DNA of 64,000 nucleotides from Terrimonas sp. (GTDB lineage Bacteria; Bacteroidota; Bacteroidia; Chitinophagales; Chitinophagaceae), in contig NZ_QCZJ01000005.1 of NCBI RefSeq assembly GCF_003075435.1, positions 186,001 through 250,000 on the forward strand. The letters run 5' to 3'. The position numbers were made by a program, and so were the translations under genes. The stretch's first letter is position 1, and each line of letters starts with the position of its first letter. Positions 36,633 through 44,237 of the stretch are shown here, in pieces. The notes under the pieces are model-generated. The model was not told the origin of the DNA and did no database searches. It was given only the letters and a program-made list of their open reading frames with translations.

Positions 36633-36784
36633 AATAGTATTACTACAGCACAAGCGAGCGTGGCCACTGCAGTTCAATAGTAGCACTACAGCTAAGTACA
36701 TAACAATAATGACGAACTACGGTAAGCTGCATATACCGCAGCGTGTTACAACTTCCCTCCTTTGGAGGGGTTGGGGGAGGCTTT
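36633..36784. repeat. 152-bp segment upstream of RHS, copy 1
   Basis: Begins AATAGTATTACTACAGCACA and ends with a CCCTCC/GGAGGGG palindromic stretch followed by TTGGGGGAGG. It recurs with about ten to fifteen differences at 40333-40484. In copy 1 it leads into the RHS core; in copy 2 it leads straight into the RHS stub. Confidence 0.85.
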
Positions 36785-38004
36785 ATGACCTCATCAGCGG
36801 CAAGGTAAACCAGGTGCATTATAACCCCGGGCAGAAAGATGAGTTTTACCACCGCTATGTATATGATGCTGAAAACCGGCTTACGGAAGTATATACTACG
36901 GAGCACAAAGCCTTTGTTGGTTTGGAAGACCTGGAAGAAAGAGAAGCAGTATATAACTATTACCAGCATGGGCCGCTTGCCCGCACACTGCTTGGGCAGC
37001 TAAAAATAACAGGGCTTGATTATACCTATACGCTGCAGGGCTGGTTAAAGGGCATCAACAGCACCAGCCCCAGCCCCACCTACGATCCCGGCAGGGACAG
37101 GCTGATCGGCGGCGCCAACCAGTATATTGCCCAGGATATGTACAGCATAACCTTAAATTACTACCAGGGCGACTACAGCCAGGTCAATTACACCACCAAT
37201 AATATTTTCCCTTCTCACTACAGCTATATGCCGGCAGGTGAGTACAAAGCATTGTATAACGGCAATATCAGCAGCTATATCATGGGCATGCCTTCAAGGT
37301 TTTATACCCTGCTGTATAACTATAAATACGACCAACTCAACCGTTTGGTATCCATGGATGCGTACCAGGGCTTTAATGAAAGCAATAATAACTGGACAGC
37401 GCTGTTTGCGCTTCAAACCTTTAAGGAGCGCTATAGCTACGATGCCAACGGCAATATGCAGAAGCTGATGCGCAACAGTAATCTTACGGCAAACCCGCTG
37501 ATGGATAACCTTAGCTATGCATATAAGCCCGGCACCAACCAGTTAGACCATGTAAGAGATACCACGGGCGCAGGTGTAACCTCTCACAGCAACAACTACG
37601 GCTCAGATGTAGACATTAAAGACCAGAGCGCAGGCAATTACAATTATGATGCCATCGGTAATATGGTATACGACCGTTTCAGCGGTATAGACAGCATACA
37701 CTGGAACGTGTATGGCAAGATGCAGACCATATACAAGCAGGCAGGTGTTGGCTCCAACATGCGGCGGATGCATTTTTACTACGATCCTTCAGGGGAAAAG
37801 GTAGCAAAAGTAATATTGTATAACCCCACCACAACATCAGCGTATGACTTTTACTACTGGTATGTAAGAGACGCACAGGGCAATCTGATGGCCACCTACA
37901 AAACCACGGGCAGCAATATAAGCAGCACGCCGCTGCTGCTTGCGGAGCATTATATGTACGCCTGCCTGCCGGTAGGCAGGGCAGCAGCCGTTTGGGTCAG
38001 GTAA
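36709..38004 (+). CDS. RHS-repeat core protein, N-terminally truncated and frameshifted at its end
   Basis: 431 codons from ATG 36709 (a GTG at 36583 is also in frame). YD-type repeats are plain: 'NPGQKDEFYHRYVYDAENRL', 'YKYDQLNRLVSMDAYQGF', 'ERYSYDANGNMQKLMRNSN', 'YNYDAIGNMVYDRFSGID', 'FYYWYVRDAQGNLMATYKTT'. RHS proteins are usually far longer with secretion and SpvB/TcdB-type domains, which are missing here. An in-frame palindrome (about 36755-36782) sits just after the start. At 37960-37979 a 20-bp palindrome shifts the frame, so the protein ends 'ACLPVGRAAAVWVR' and the toxin tip continues in another frame. It is likely inactive as it stands. Confidence 0.75.
   Translation: MTNYGKLHIPQRVTTSLLWRGWGRLYDLISGKVNQVHYNPGQKDEFYHRYVYDAENRLTEVYTTEHKAFVGLEDLEEREAVYNYYQHGPLARTLLGQLKITGLDYTYTLQGWLKGINSTSPSPTYDPGRDRLIGGANQYIAQDMYSITLNYYQGDYSQVNYTTNNIFPSHYSYMPAGEYKALYNGNISSYIMGMPSRFYTLLYNYKYDQLNRLVSMDAYQGFNESNNNWTALFALQTFKERYSYDANGNMQKLMRNSNLTANPLMDNLSYAYKPGTNQLDHVRDTTGAGVTSHSNNYGSDVDIKDQSAGNYNYDAIGNMVYDRFSGIDSIHWNVYGKMQTIYKQAGVGSNMRRMHFYYDPSGEKVAKVILYNPTTTSAYDFYYWYVRDAQGNLMATYKTTGSNISSTPLLLAEHYMYACLPVGRAAAVWVR
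37960..37979. repeat. 20-bp palindromic insertion in RHS, copy B
   Basis: GCCTGCCTGCCGGTAGGCAG lies between TATATGTAC (encoding 'YMY') and GGCAGCAGCC. Deleting it gives the standard 'YMYGSSRLGQVSREQDM' in one frame. Confidence 0.88.
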
Positions 38005-39320
38005 GCCGCGAGCAGGATATGGATCAGCCAAGACCGAATTACCAGGAAGACAGCTATACTAACCTTGGAACAGGATATTTGATTACATTTACCAGGGGAA
38101 ACAAGTTCTTTGAATTAGCGAATCATCTTGGCAGCGTAAATGCAACGCTGGCAGACAGGCATTTGCCGGTAAACTCAGGCGGCAATGTGTGGTACTACCA
38201 GTCTGTAATGGGTACGGCAGCGGATTACACGCCGTTTGGTATGCAGATGCAGGGCAGGATATATACGGGCACCGGTGAGTCATACAAGTTTAAGTTTAAC
38301 GGCAAGGAGCGGATATACGAGATAAACGGTAAATACCACCAGTATGATTATGGTATGAGGATCTATGATGACAGGCTGGGGAGGTTTTTGAGTGTTGACC
38401 CGCTGACAAAATCATTCCCCTGGTATAGTCCATACCAATATGCGGGAAATAGTCCGATTACTAATATAGACTTGGATGGAAAAGAAGACCTGTGGTTTAT
38501 GGTTCCTGTTATAAAATGGATGGCTACTTCAAAATTGCAAAATGAAGTAGCGTCTGTAGGAAGATTGGCATCCGGTCAATCTGGAGAAGCAAGCGTTCCT
38601 CAACAAATACAAGGCCATGCAAGAAGTACCATTGTTGCAAATCAAAAAGTAAACGATTTAACGAATACTGTTGATTATTTTACGCGGCCATATAAAATCA
38701 CCAATGAAGCAGCGTCTGTAGTTTTTCCTGAAGCTGCGGTTTTGAATGGAATGTATCAAATATATGAGGGTGATTACGTTAGTGGTACGGTAAACATAGT
38801 TGGTGGAGCTGGAGGTACATGGTTGAAAGCGTTGACTTTCTCGGAACGGGCATATGTAAATGGTGTGCTTAAAACAGTGAGTAATAATGGAGATGAAGCT
38901 GCCAGGTTGTTTAATGAAGGAGTAAGGGATTTTGCTGAATTAGAGAATGTAACTATAAAATCGTCAGCAGTCTTTAAAAGCGCGAACGCATCAGAGTTCC
39001 GAGCTCTTGAATCATTACGTGGAAAAGCAGATTCAAGGGATGTTGGGAAAATTATGAAGTTAATGAAAGAGGGTGTTGATATTGATCCGATCGAAGTGTA
39101 TGTTAATAATGGAAACAAGTATATTTTAAATGGTCATCACCGCGTCGAGGCTGCATCAAGATTAAATATGCCCGTTAAATATAAAGAGCTGACATTACAA
39201 CAAGCAATGGATACATATGGATACAAGAATGAAGTAGAGATATTAAATAAATATTCTGAATCATTTATGGGCAGTAGGTTGGATAATAGATTAATTAATA
39301 AGGTGGCAAATGGAGAATAA
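37992..39320 (+). CDS. RHS tip with ParB-like nuclease toxin domain, copy 1
   Basis: 442 residues from a TTG codon; truly it is the continuation of the RHS protein after the frame break. Residues about 97-165 are the RHS core ('YGMRIYDDRLGRFLSVDP', 'WYSPYQYAGNSPITNIDLDG'). A variable linker follows, then at about 345-410 a ParB/sulfiredoxin-like domain ('VGKIMKLMKEGVDIDPIEVY', 'YILNGHHRVEAASRL'), used as a nuclease tip in polymorphic toxins. The immunity gene overlaps its end by 11 bp. A near-identical copy starts 2,740 bp downstream. Whether it is made depends on start at TTG, recoding, or recombination onto an intact RHS. Confidence 0.8.
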   Translation: MGQVSREQDMDQPRPNYQEDSYTNLGTGYLITFTRGNKFFELANHLGSVNATLADRHLPVNSGGNVWYYQSVMGTAADYTPFGMQMQGRIYTGTGESYKFKFNGKERIYEINGKYHQYDYGMRIYDDRLGRFLSVDPLTKSFPWYSPYQYAGNSPITNIDLDGKEDLWFMVPVIKWMATSKLQNEVASVGRLASGQSGEASVPQQIQGHARSTIVANQKVNDLTNTVDYFTRPYKITNEAASVVFPEAAVLNGMYQIYEGDYVSGTVNIVGGAGGTWLKALTFSERAYVNGVLKTVSNNGDEAARLFNEGVRDFAELENVTIKSSAVFKSANASEFRALESLRGKADSRDVGKIMKLMKEGVDIDPIEVYVNNGNKYILNGHHRVEAASRLNMPVKYKELTLQQAMDTYGYKNEVEILNKYSESFMGSRLDNRLINKVANGE

Positions 39321-39735
39321 TAATGATTTTGATTTAATGGATGTAATAAAAGATTATTTATCCTGCGCAAAATATGTTTGTGGATTATTAATTGATTACT
39401 ACCAAGTAAATGAAACTTTGATGCGGGCACGTGTTCTTGAAACTATTCCTAAAGAAGGATTTGTTGAGAATATATATTTTCGATTTCATGGGCGTGGTTG
39501 TTTTTTTAAGTATGATGGAGGCGAGATAGATATTGATTTTGGTCCTAAAGGTAGATTTGACGGATTTGATCTATACAGAATAAAAAAATTTTTAGAAACT
39601 AATACAAGATTCAAAATTAACCAATCAGATGATGATTTTATAGAAAAGCAGTTTAACATGTTTATAAGAAATCACGTTATAGACAAATTGCCTGGTTATG
39701 AAGATGATTTTTTATATTATGTGGAAACAAGGTAG
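39310..39735 (+). CDS. Immunity protein for the RHS toxin, copy 1 (DUF6896-like)
   Basis: 141 residues, acidic, no signal peptide. It overlaps the toxin tip by 11 bp (ATG inside the toxin's last codons), the usual toxin-immunity arrangement. The block 'YFRFHGRGCFFKYDGGEIDI', 'FGPKGRFDGFDLYRIKKFL' resembles the DUF6896 group of putative immunity proteins (from memory). It would neutralise the ParB-like tip in the cytosol. It ends before a bidirectional terminator at 39790. It differs from copy 2 (42050) by two residues, Asp to Asn and Asp to Gly near the C-terminus. Confidence 0.8.
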   Translation: MENNNDFDLMDVIKDYLSCAKYVCGLLIDYYQVNETLMRARVLETIPKEGFVENIYFRFHGRGCFFKYDGGEIDIDFGPKGRFDGFDLYRIKKFLETNTRFKINQSDDDFIEKQFNMFIRNHVIDKLPGYEDDFLYYVETR

Positions 39736-39753
39736 TGTAAGCTGGCAACGCCA

Positions 39754-39775
39754 GGTGCAAGCGTCCGCTTGTACC
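39754..39775. repeat. Short interspersed palindrome
   Basis: GGTGCAAGCG/CGCTTGTACC with a TC centre. The same palindrome is at 36076-36098, so the RHS core and first cassette lie between two copies. Confidence 0.7.
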
Positions 39776-39789
39776 GTGTAATAAAACGC

Positions 39790-39817
39790 AAAAGCCGCTG
39801 AGAGATCAGCGGCTTTT
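39790..39817. terminator. Bidirectional terminator
   Basis: AAAAGCCGCTGA/TCAGCGGCTTTT with a small loop, between the immunity gene (plus) and the convergent XRE gene (minus). Confidence 0.92.
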
Positions 39818-39842
39818 ACATTACAATGCAAGATATTTTGTA

Positions 39843-40235
39843 TTACTTATCCATCATTTTTTTGAGCAGTTCAGTTTTTTCTTTTTCGCTGGCAAGGAGT
39901 TTTTCGTAGAGTTCAACTATTTTATCAATGGGGTTAAAAGTGGGATAATAGTTAAACAGGGCGTTGCCAGAAGCATTATCATTATTGTTAACTGTATTAG
40001 AAATTATATTAATTGCCTGTTCTTCATCGAAGTTTTTAATAGCGTCAACGGGTATTTTAAGGGCGGCAGCAATCTGCTGCAGGAGTGGTTCTTCAATAAT
40101 CTCTTTTTGTTCGAGTAAAGAAATTTTACGTTGGTTCCAGTCATCGCCGAGGTCGTTGGCGAGAGCCTCCTGCTTAATGCCGAGCATCTCCCTAAAGCGT
40201 TTTACGTTCCTTCCTTCGTGTATTTTATTTTGCAT
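39843..40235 (-). CDS. XRE-family transcriptional regulator
   Basis: 130 residues. The N-terminal helix-turn-helix ('GRNVKRFREMLGIKQEALAN', 'DWNQRKISLLEQKEIIEEPL') is followed by 'ALKIPVDAIKNFDEEQAINI' and a C-terminal coiled part ('DKIVELYEKLLASEKEKTEL'). This is a common Bacteroidota XRE type. It lies between the two toxin-immunity cassettes in opposite orientation. It may regulate them or may simply have been caught between the duplicated blocks. Its upstream region (40236-40332) separates it from the second cassette. Confidence 0.88.
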   Translation of the reverse strand: MQNKIHEGRNVKRFREMLGIKQEALANDLGDDWNQRKISLLEQKEIIEEPLLQQIAAALKIPVDAIKNFDEEQAINIISNTVNNNDNASGNALFNYYPTFNPIDKIVELYEKLLASEKEKTELLKKMMDK

Positions 40236-40332
40236 GCTTGCCGTGTTTTATAACAGTTCAAAAGTAAGGTTTTTCCGGTTTAGCGTTAGCAACATTTTAA
40301 TTGCCAACCAGCAGTTCAGTAATAAAAAGCTG

Positions 40333-40484
40333 AATAGTATTACTACAGCACAAGCGAGCGTGGCCACTGTAGCTCAATAGCAGCACTACAGCCAAGTACA
40401 TAAAAATAATTACTCACTAAAGTAAGCTGCAAATACCGCAGCGTGTTACAACTCCCCTCCTTTGGAGGGGTTGGGGGAGGCTTG
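40333..40484. repeat. 152-bp segment upstream of RHS, copy 2
   Basis: Matches 36633-36784, including the CCCCTCC/GGAGGGG palindrome and TTGGGGGAGG. Here it joins directly to sequence matching 37743 onward, so about 960 bp of RHS core present in copy 1 is absent. Confidence 0.85.
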
Positions 40485-40498
40485 GAGTAGGCTCCAAC

Positions 40499-40744
40499 AT
40501 GCGGCGGATGCATTTTTACTACGATCCTTCAGGGGAAAAGGTAGCAAAAATAATATTGTATAACCCCACTACAACATCGGCGTATGACTTTTACTACTGG
40601 TATGTAAGAGACGCGCAGGGCAATCTGATGGCTACCTACAAAACCACGGGCAGTAATATTAACAGCACGCCGCTGATACTTGCGGAGCATTATATGTACG
40701 CCTGCCTGCCGGTAGGCAGGGCAGCAGCCGTTTGGGGCAGGTAA
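40499..40744 (+). pseudogene. RHS core stub before the second toxin tip
   Basis: 81 codons 'MRRMHFYYDPSGEKVAKIIL', 'FYYWYVRDAQGNLMATYKTT', then 'ACLPVGRAAAVWGR' and stop, caused by the same 20-bp palindrome (40700-40719). It equals the last part of the RHS core at 36709 with a few substitutions. With no upstream YD repeats it cannot form an RHS shell. It looks like a silent-cassette homology arm of the sort known from orphan RHS tips. Confidence 0.75.
40700..40719. repeat. 20-bp palindromic insertion in RHS, copy C
   Basis: Same sequence and same codon position as at 37960-37979. The insertion therefore predates the duplication. Confidence 0.88.
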
Positions 40745-42060
40745 GCCGTGAGCAGGATATGGATCAGCCGAGACCGAATTACCAGGCAGACAGCTATACC
40801 AATCTTGGAACAGGATATTTGATTACATTTACAAGAGGAAACAAGTTCTTTGAATTAGCGAATCATCTTGGCAGCGTAAATGCAACGCTGGCAGACAGGC
40901 ATTTGCCTGTAAACTCAGGCGGCAATGTGTGGTACTACCAGTCTGTAATGGGTACTGCAGCGGATTACACGCCGTTTGGAATGCAGATGCCTGGCAGGAT
41001 ATATACGGGCACGGGAGAGTCATACAAATATAAGTTTAACGGCAAGGAGCGGATATACGAGATAAACGGTAAATACCACCAGTATGATTATGGTATGAGG
41101 ATATATGATGACAGGCTGGGGAGGTTTTTGAGTGTGGACCCGCTGACAAAATCATTCCCCTGGTATAGTCCATACCAATATGCGGGAAATAGTCCGATTA
41201 CTAATATAGACTTGGATGGAAAAGAAGACCTGTGGTTTATGGTTCCTGTTATAAAATGGATGGCTACTTCAAAATTGCAAAATGAAGTAGCGTCTGTAGG
41301 AAGATTGGCATCCGGTCAATCTGGAGAAGCAAGCGTTCCTCAACAAATACAAGGCCATGCAAGAAGTACCATTGTTGCAAATCAAAAAGTAAACGATTTA
41401 ACGAATACTGTTGATTATTTTACGCGGCCATATAAAATCACCAATGAAGCAGCGTCTGTAGTTTTTCCTGAAGCTGCGGTTTTGAATGGAATGTATCAAA
41501 TATATGAGGGTGATTACGTTAGTGGTACGGTAAACATAGTTGGTGGAGCTGGAGGTACATGGTTGAAAGCGTTGACTTTCTCGGAACGGGCATATGTAAA
41601 TGGTGTGCTTAAAACAGTGAGTAATAATGGAGATGAAGCTGCCAGGTTGTTTAATGAAGGAGTAAGGGATTTTGCTGAATTAGAGAATGTAACTATAAAA
41701 TCGTCAGCAGTCTTTAAAAGCGCGAACGCATCAGAGTTCCGAGCTCTTGAATCATTACGTGGAAAAGCAGATTCAAGGGATGTTGGGAAAATTATGAAGT
41801 TAATGAAAGAGGGTGTTGATATTGATCCGATCGAAGTGTATGTTAATAATGGAAACAAGTATATTTTAAATGGTCATCACCGCGTCGAGGCTGCATCAAG
41901 ATTAAATATGCCCGTTAAATATAAAGAGCTGACATTACAACAAGCAATGGATACATATGGATACAAGAATGAAGTAGAGATATTAAATAAATATTCTGAA
42001 TCATTTATGGGCAGTAGGTTGGATAATAGATTAATTAATAAGGTGGCAAATGGAGAATAA
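40732..42060 (+). CDS. RHS tip with ParB-like nuclease toxin domain, copy 2
   Basis: 442 residues, differing from copy 1 (37992) at only three positions, all within the first 100 residues (Glu/Ala, Gln/Pro, Phe/Tyr). From about base 41135 to 42369 I found no DNA difference to copy 1. RHS core, linker and ParB-like 'NGHHRVEAA' domain are as in copy 1. It starts from a TTG after the frame break and is followed by its own immunity gene with the same 11-bp overlap. With only a stub upstream it is probably a donor cassette and not a working toxin. Confidence 0.8.
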   Translation: MGQVSREQDMDQPRPNYQADSYTNLGTGYLITFTRGNKFFELANHLGSVNATLADRHLPVNSGGNVWYYQSVMGTAADYTPFGMQMPGRIYTGTGESYKYKFNGKERIYEINGKYHQYDYGMRIYDDRLGRFLSVDPLTKSFPWYSPYQYAGNSPITNIDLDGKEDLWFMVPVIKWMATSKLQNEVASVGRLASGQSGEASVPQQIQGHARSTIVANQKVNDLTNTVDYFTRPYKITNEAASVVFPEAAVLNGMYQIYEGDYVSGTVNIVGGAGGTWLKALTFSERAYVNGVLKTVSNNGDEAARLFNEGVRDFAELENVTIKSSAVFKSANASEFRALESLRGKADSRDVGKIMKLMKEGVDIDPIEVYVNNGNKYILNGHHRVEAASRLNMPVKYKELTLQQAMDTYGYKNEVEILNKYSESFMGSRLDNRLINKVANGE

Positions 42061-42475
42061 TAATGATTTTGATTTAATGGATGTAATAAAAGATTATTTA
42101 TCCTGCGCAAAATATGTTTGTGGATTATTAATTGATTACTACCAAGTAAATGAAACTTTGATGCGGGCACGTGTTCTTGAAACTATTCCTAAAGAAGGAT
42201 TTGTTGAGAATATATATTTTCGATTTCATGGGCGTGGTTGTTTTTTTAAGTATGATGGAGGCGAGATAGATATTGATTTTGGTCCTAAAGGTAGATTTGA
42301 CGGATTTGATCTATACAGAATAAAAAAATTTTTAGAAACTAATACAAGATTCAAAATTAACCAATCAGATAATGATTTTATAGAAAAGCAGTTTAATATG
42401 TTTATAAGAAATCACGTTATAGGCAAATTACCTGGTTATGAAGATGATTTTCTATATTATGTGGAAACAAGGTAG
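42050..42475 (+). CDS. Immunity protein, copy 2 (DUF6896-like)
   Basis: 141 residues, two substitutions from copy 1. The changes cluster in the last 30 residues ('SDNDFIEKQF', 'HVIGKLPGY'). It overlaps the second toxin tip by 11 bp. The duplicated block ends just after it at 42486, where the sequence switches to the IS1-like end segment. Confidence 0.8.
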   Translation: MENNNDFDLMDVIKDYLSCAKYVCGLLIDYYQVNETLMRARVLETIPKEGFVENIYFRFHGRGCFFKYDGGEIDIDFGPKGRFDGFDLYRIKKFLETNTRFKINQSDNDFIEKQFNMFIRNHVIGKLPGYEDDFLYYVETR

Positions 42476-42510
42476 TGTAAGCTGGCGCTGGTTTGGTAGC
42501 GTTAGGCATG

Positions 42511-42646
42511 GGTAATGTTCCAGAGTTAGTGATGGAATATTTTGAACCGTTAAAGAATTGAAAATCAATAAAAGTCTGTAGGGACAGGCATTAAAAGAGA
42601 TGGATGATATATCTGTCTCTTTTTATTTTAAGGCTTTAATAGTAAA
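42511..42646 (+). mobile_element. IS1-family left-end remnant, copy 2
   Basis: 136 bp matching 10280-10415, starting GGTAATGTTCCAGAGTTAG. It holds a small AAAAGAGA/TCTCTTTT hairpin. No insA sequence follows; it joins directly to the tRNA-end segment. Confidence 0.65.
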
Positions 42647-42770
42647 GCCCGTCGTAATGAATTTATACAAATATATAAATGTGATAAATAAGGAGTTAGG
42701 AGCAATAAAAAACGGGACAAAAGTAGATTTTTCTACTTTGTCCCGTCAAGTCGGGAGGACAGGATTCGAA
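42647..42770 (-). repeat. tRNA 3'-end fragment with terminator, copy 2 (att-like)
   Basis: Matches 11049-11171 with a one-base indel and few changes. On the minus strand 42751-42770 reads TTCGAATCCTGTCCTCCCGA. Homology to copy 1 stops at the T-loop (TTCGAA), where the two sequences diverge, as expected if the crossover point was there. No complete tRNA. Confidence 0.75.
42712..42746 (-). terminator. Terminator of the lost tRNA gene, copy 2
   Basis: Same long ACGGGAC.../...GTCCCGT stem as at 11113-11147. Confidence 0.85.
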
Positions 42771-42782
42771 AGTCTTCTATAA

Positions 42783-43553
42783 TTAATTCATTTTCAATCT
42801 CTTGAAGTCTCTATAAAATCACTCTCACCGAATTACGCACCGATTATTTGAAGAGCTCTTCGAAGGTAAAAAATTTTAGTATTATTAAATGATTTTATTA
42901 GTTTAAAGAGAAAAACAATAACGAAATTTAAATTTGATAAAACTTGATATTTGATGGGCATCTTCATTTTTATGAACATCTTCTTTAAATTGGAATAACC
43001 AATCCCATAATAATCCAAAACAAAAATGAATTAGTTTTCATATTATTGATGATAACTTTAAGTGTATTGACCAGTATTTGAATCCACAACTCCGTTGAGT
43101 TTAGCTACTTGTTGTCAGACAGTTTATATTTTTCCTGCAACCCACTCTGTAGCGTGTGGGAGTGGATTGCAGGAAAAAATATTTTAGTGAGAATTTGTAA
43201 TATTAACTATAACTCTTCTTGGATGTCAGATTAGATTAAATATTAGCTTTTACACTTTAAGTGTACGATCCCAGGTGATTTCGGACCGTATGTGTGGTGA
43301 TACTTAAAGTAGACGCAATTTCATTTAGTGTAAACTCCAGTATTAACTTTCTATCAAGAAATGTAAGATACAGAAAATCTTGTAGTATAAGTTTTCATTA
43401 TTTGTTTCCTATATAGGTTTATTAGTGGGTTATACTGCGAGTCTTTTAAAACAAAAATAGTAGCTAAATATTGATGATCAGAAGTTGTTCCTCAACAGTA
43501 AAATATTTTAAGAACAAAATTTGATTTTTTTTTATTTTTAAAGCATTAGTGCT
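42783..43553. other. 770-bp gap before module 3
   Basis: No gene is supported. It holds the large hairpin at 43126-43182 and repeated ACTTTAAGTGTA stretches (about 43047 and 43254) with a facing ACTTAAAGT near 43312. The promoter of the third sigma gene should lie at its right end, but no clear TAnnTTTG/TTTG pair was identified. Confidence 0.5.
43126..43182. repeat. Long near-perfect hairpin with A/T ends
   Basis: Arms of 22-23 bases: left begins ATATTTTTCCTGCAACCCAC, right ends TTGCAGGAAAAAATAT, with one mismatch and one bulge around a 12-base loop (43148-43159). It could be a bidirectional terminator, a small structured RNA or a MITE; no gene abuts it on either side. Confidence 0.7.
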
Positions 43554-44165
43554 TTGAAACCAAAATCTACATATCATAACCAGCTTGAATTAATCCAGCG
43601 TTTTGCGAAGGGAGATTCTGATGCGTTTTTCATTATATACAAACAACTTCACCTCCCTATTTTCCGGTTTGTTCAAAAATGGATTGGAAGTACCGAAGAT
43701 GCGGAAGAATTAACTGCTGATATTTTTTTTAAATTGTGGAATAATCGGGATAGATTTGAAACATTGGACTATATCAGGGCTTTTTTACATGTAGCAGCAA
43801 AAAATTCCTGTATTAACTTTCTAAAGCAGCTTAAAGTTAAAAATGTTCGGCAGAAAGAATTAGATGATTTGTTATATAAAGATGCTGAACCCTATTTTAT
43901 TTTAGAAGAAGTTCAGGAAGAGTTACTGAAACTGATATATGGTGAGGTGGAACAGATGCCTCCTAAAATGAAAGAAATCTTTATGTTGTCGTATGTAGAA
44001 GGGCTAAAGCCTTCTGAAATAGCCGTTCGGCTAAATCTCAATACTCAAACTATCCAAAACCAAAAAGCCAATGCTATACGCTTTTTGAAAAGTGCTTTAG
44101 CTGATAAACTCCTTTTTTCAGCAACTTTGTTTTGGTTAGAATTAGCCTTACACGAATTTTTTTAG
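43554..44165 (+). CDS. ECF RNA polymerase sigma factor (module 3)
   Basis: 203 residues from a TTG start; a stop codon five codons upstream (43539) leaves no in-frame ATG. Region 2: 'FFIIYKQLHLPIFRFVQKWI' and 'AEELTADIFFKLWNNRD'. Region 4: 'MPPKMKEIFMLSYVEGLKPS', 'EIAVRLNLNTQTIQNQKANA'. A hydrophobic tail ('LLFSATLFWLELALHEFF') is longer than in the other two factors. It should drive the SusCD locus beginning at 45629 under control of the FecR at 44238. It is more distant from the module 1 and 2 factors than they are from each other. Confidence 0.92.
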   Translation: MKPKSTYHNQLELIQRFAKGDSDAFFIIYKQLHLPIFRFVQKWIGSTEDAEELTADIFFKLWNNRDRFETLDYIRAFLHVAAKNSCINFLKQLKVKNVRQKELDDLLYKDAEPYFILEEVQEELLKLIYGEVEQMPPKMKEIFMLSYVEGLKPSEIAVRLNLNTQTIQNQKANAIRFLKSALADKLLFSATLFWLELALHEFF

Positions 44166-44237
44166 CGACCACCATTTAACCTTTTCTTAATTTTCTGTTA
44201 CATTTTTTAGTTGGATTTACTTTTCATGTTGTAGTAT

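Noticed and set aside
42481-42561. C-terminal tail of an unknown gene ('MGNVPELVMEYFEPLKN') across the start of the 136-bp repeat
   Set aside because: The open frame is only 26 codons, and the start of the repeat matches an IS1-type end better. The matching site at 10.28 kb is in a different upstream context.
42600-42782. 60-codon frame crossing the IS-end/tRNA-end junction
   Set aside because: It runs through the repeat junction and the terminator hairpin; the parallel segment at 10.3 kb has the frame interrupted. No protein family is visible.
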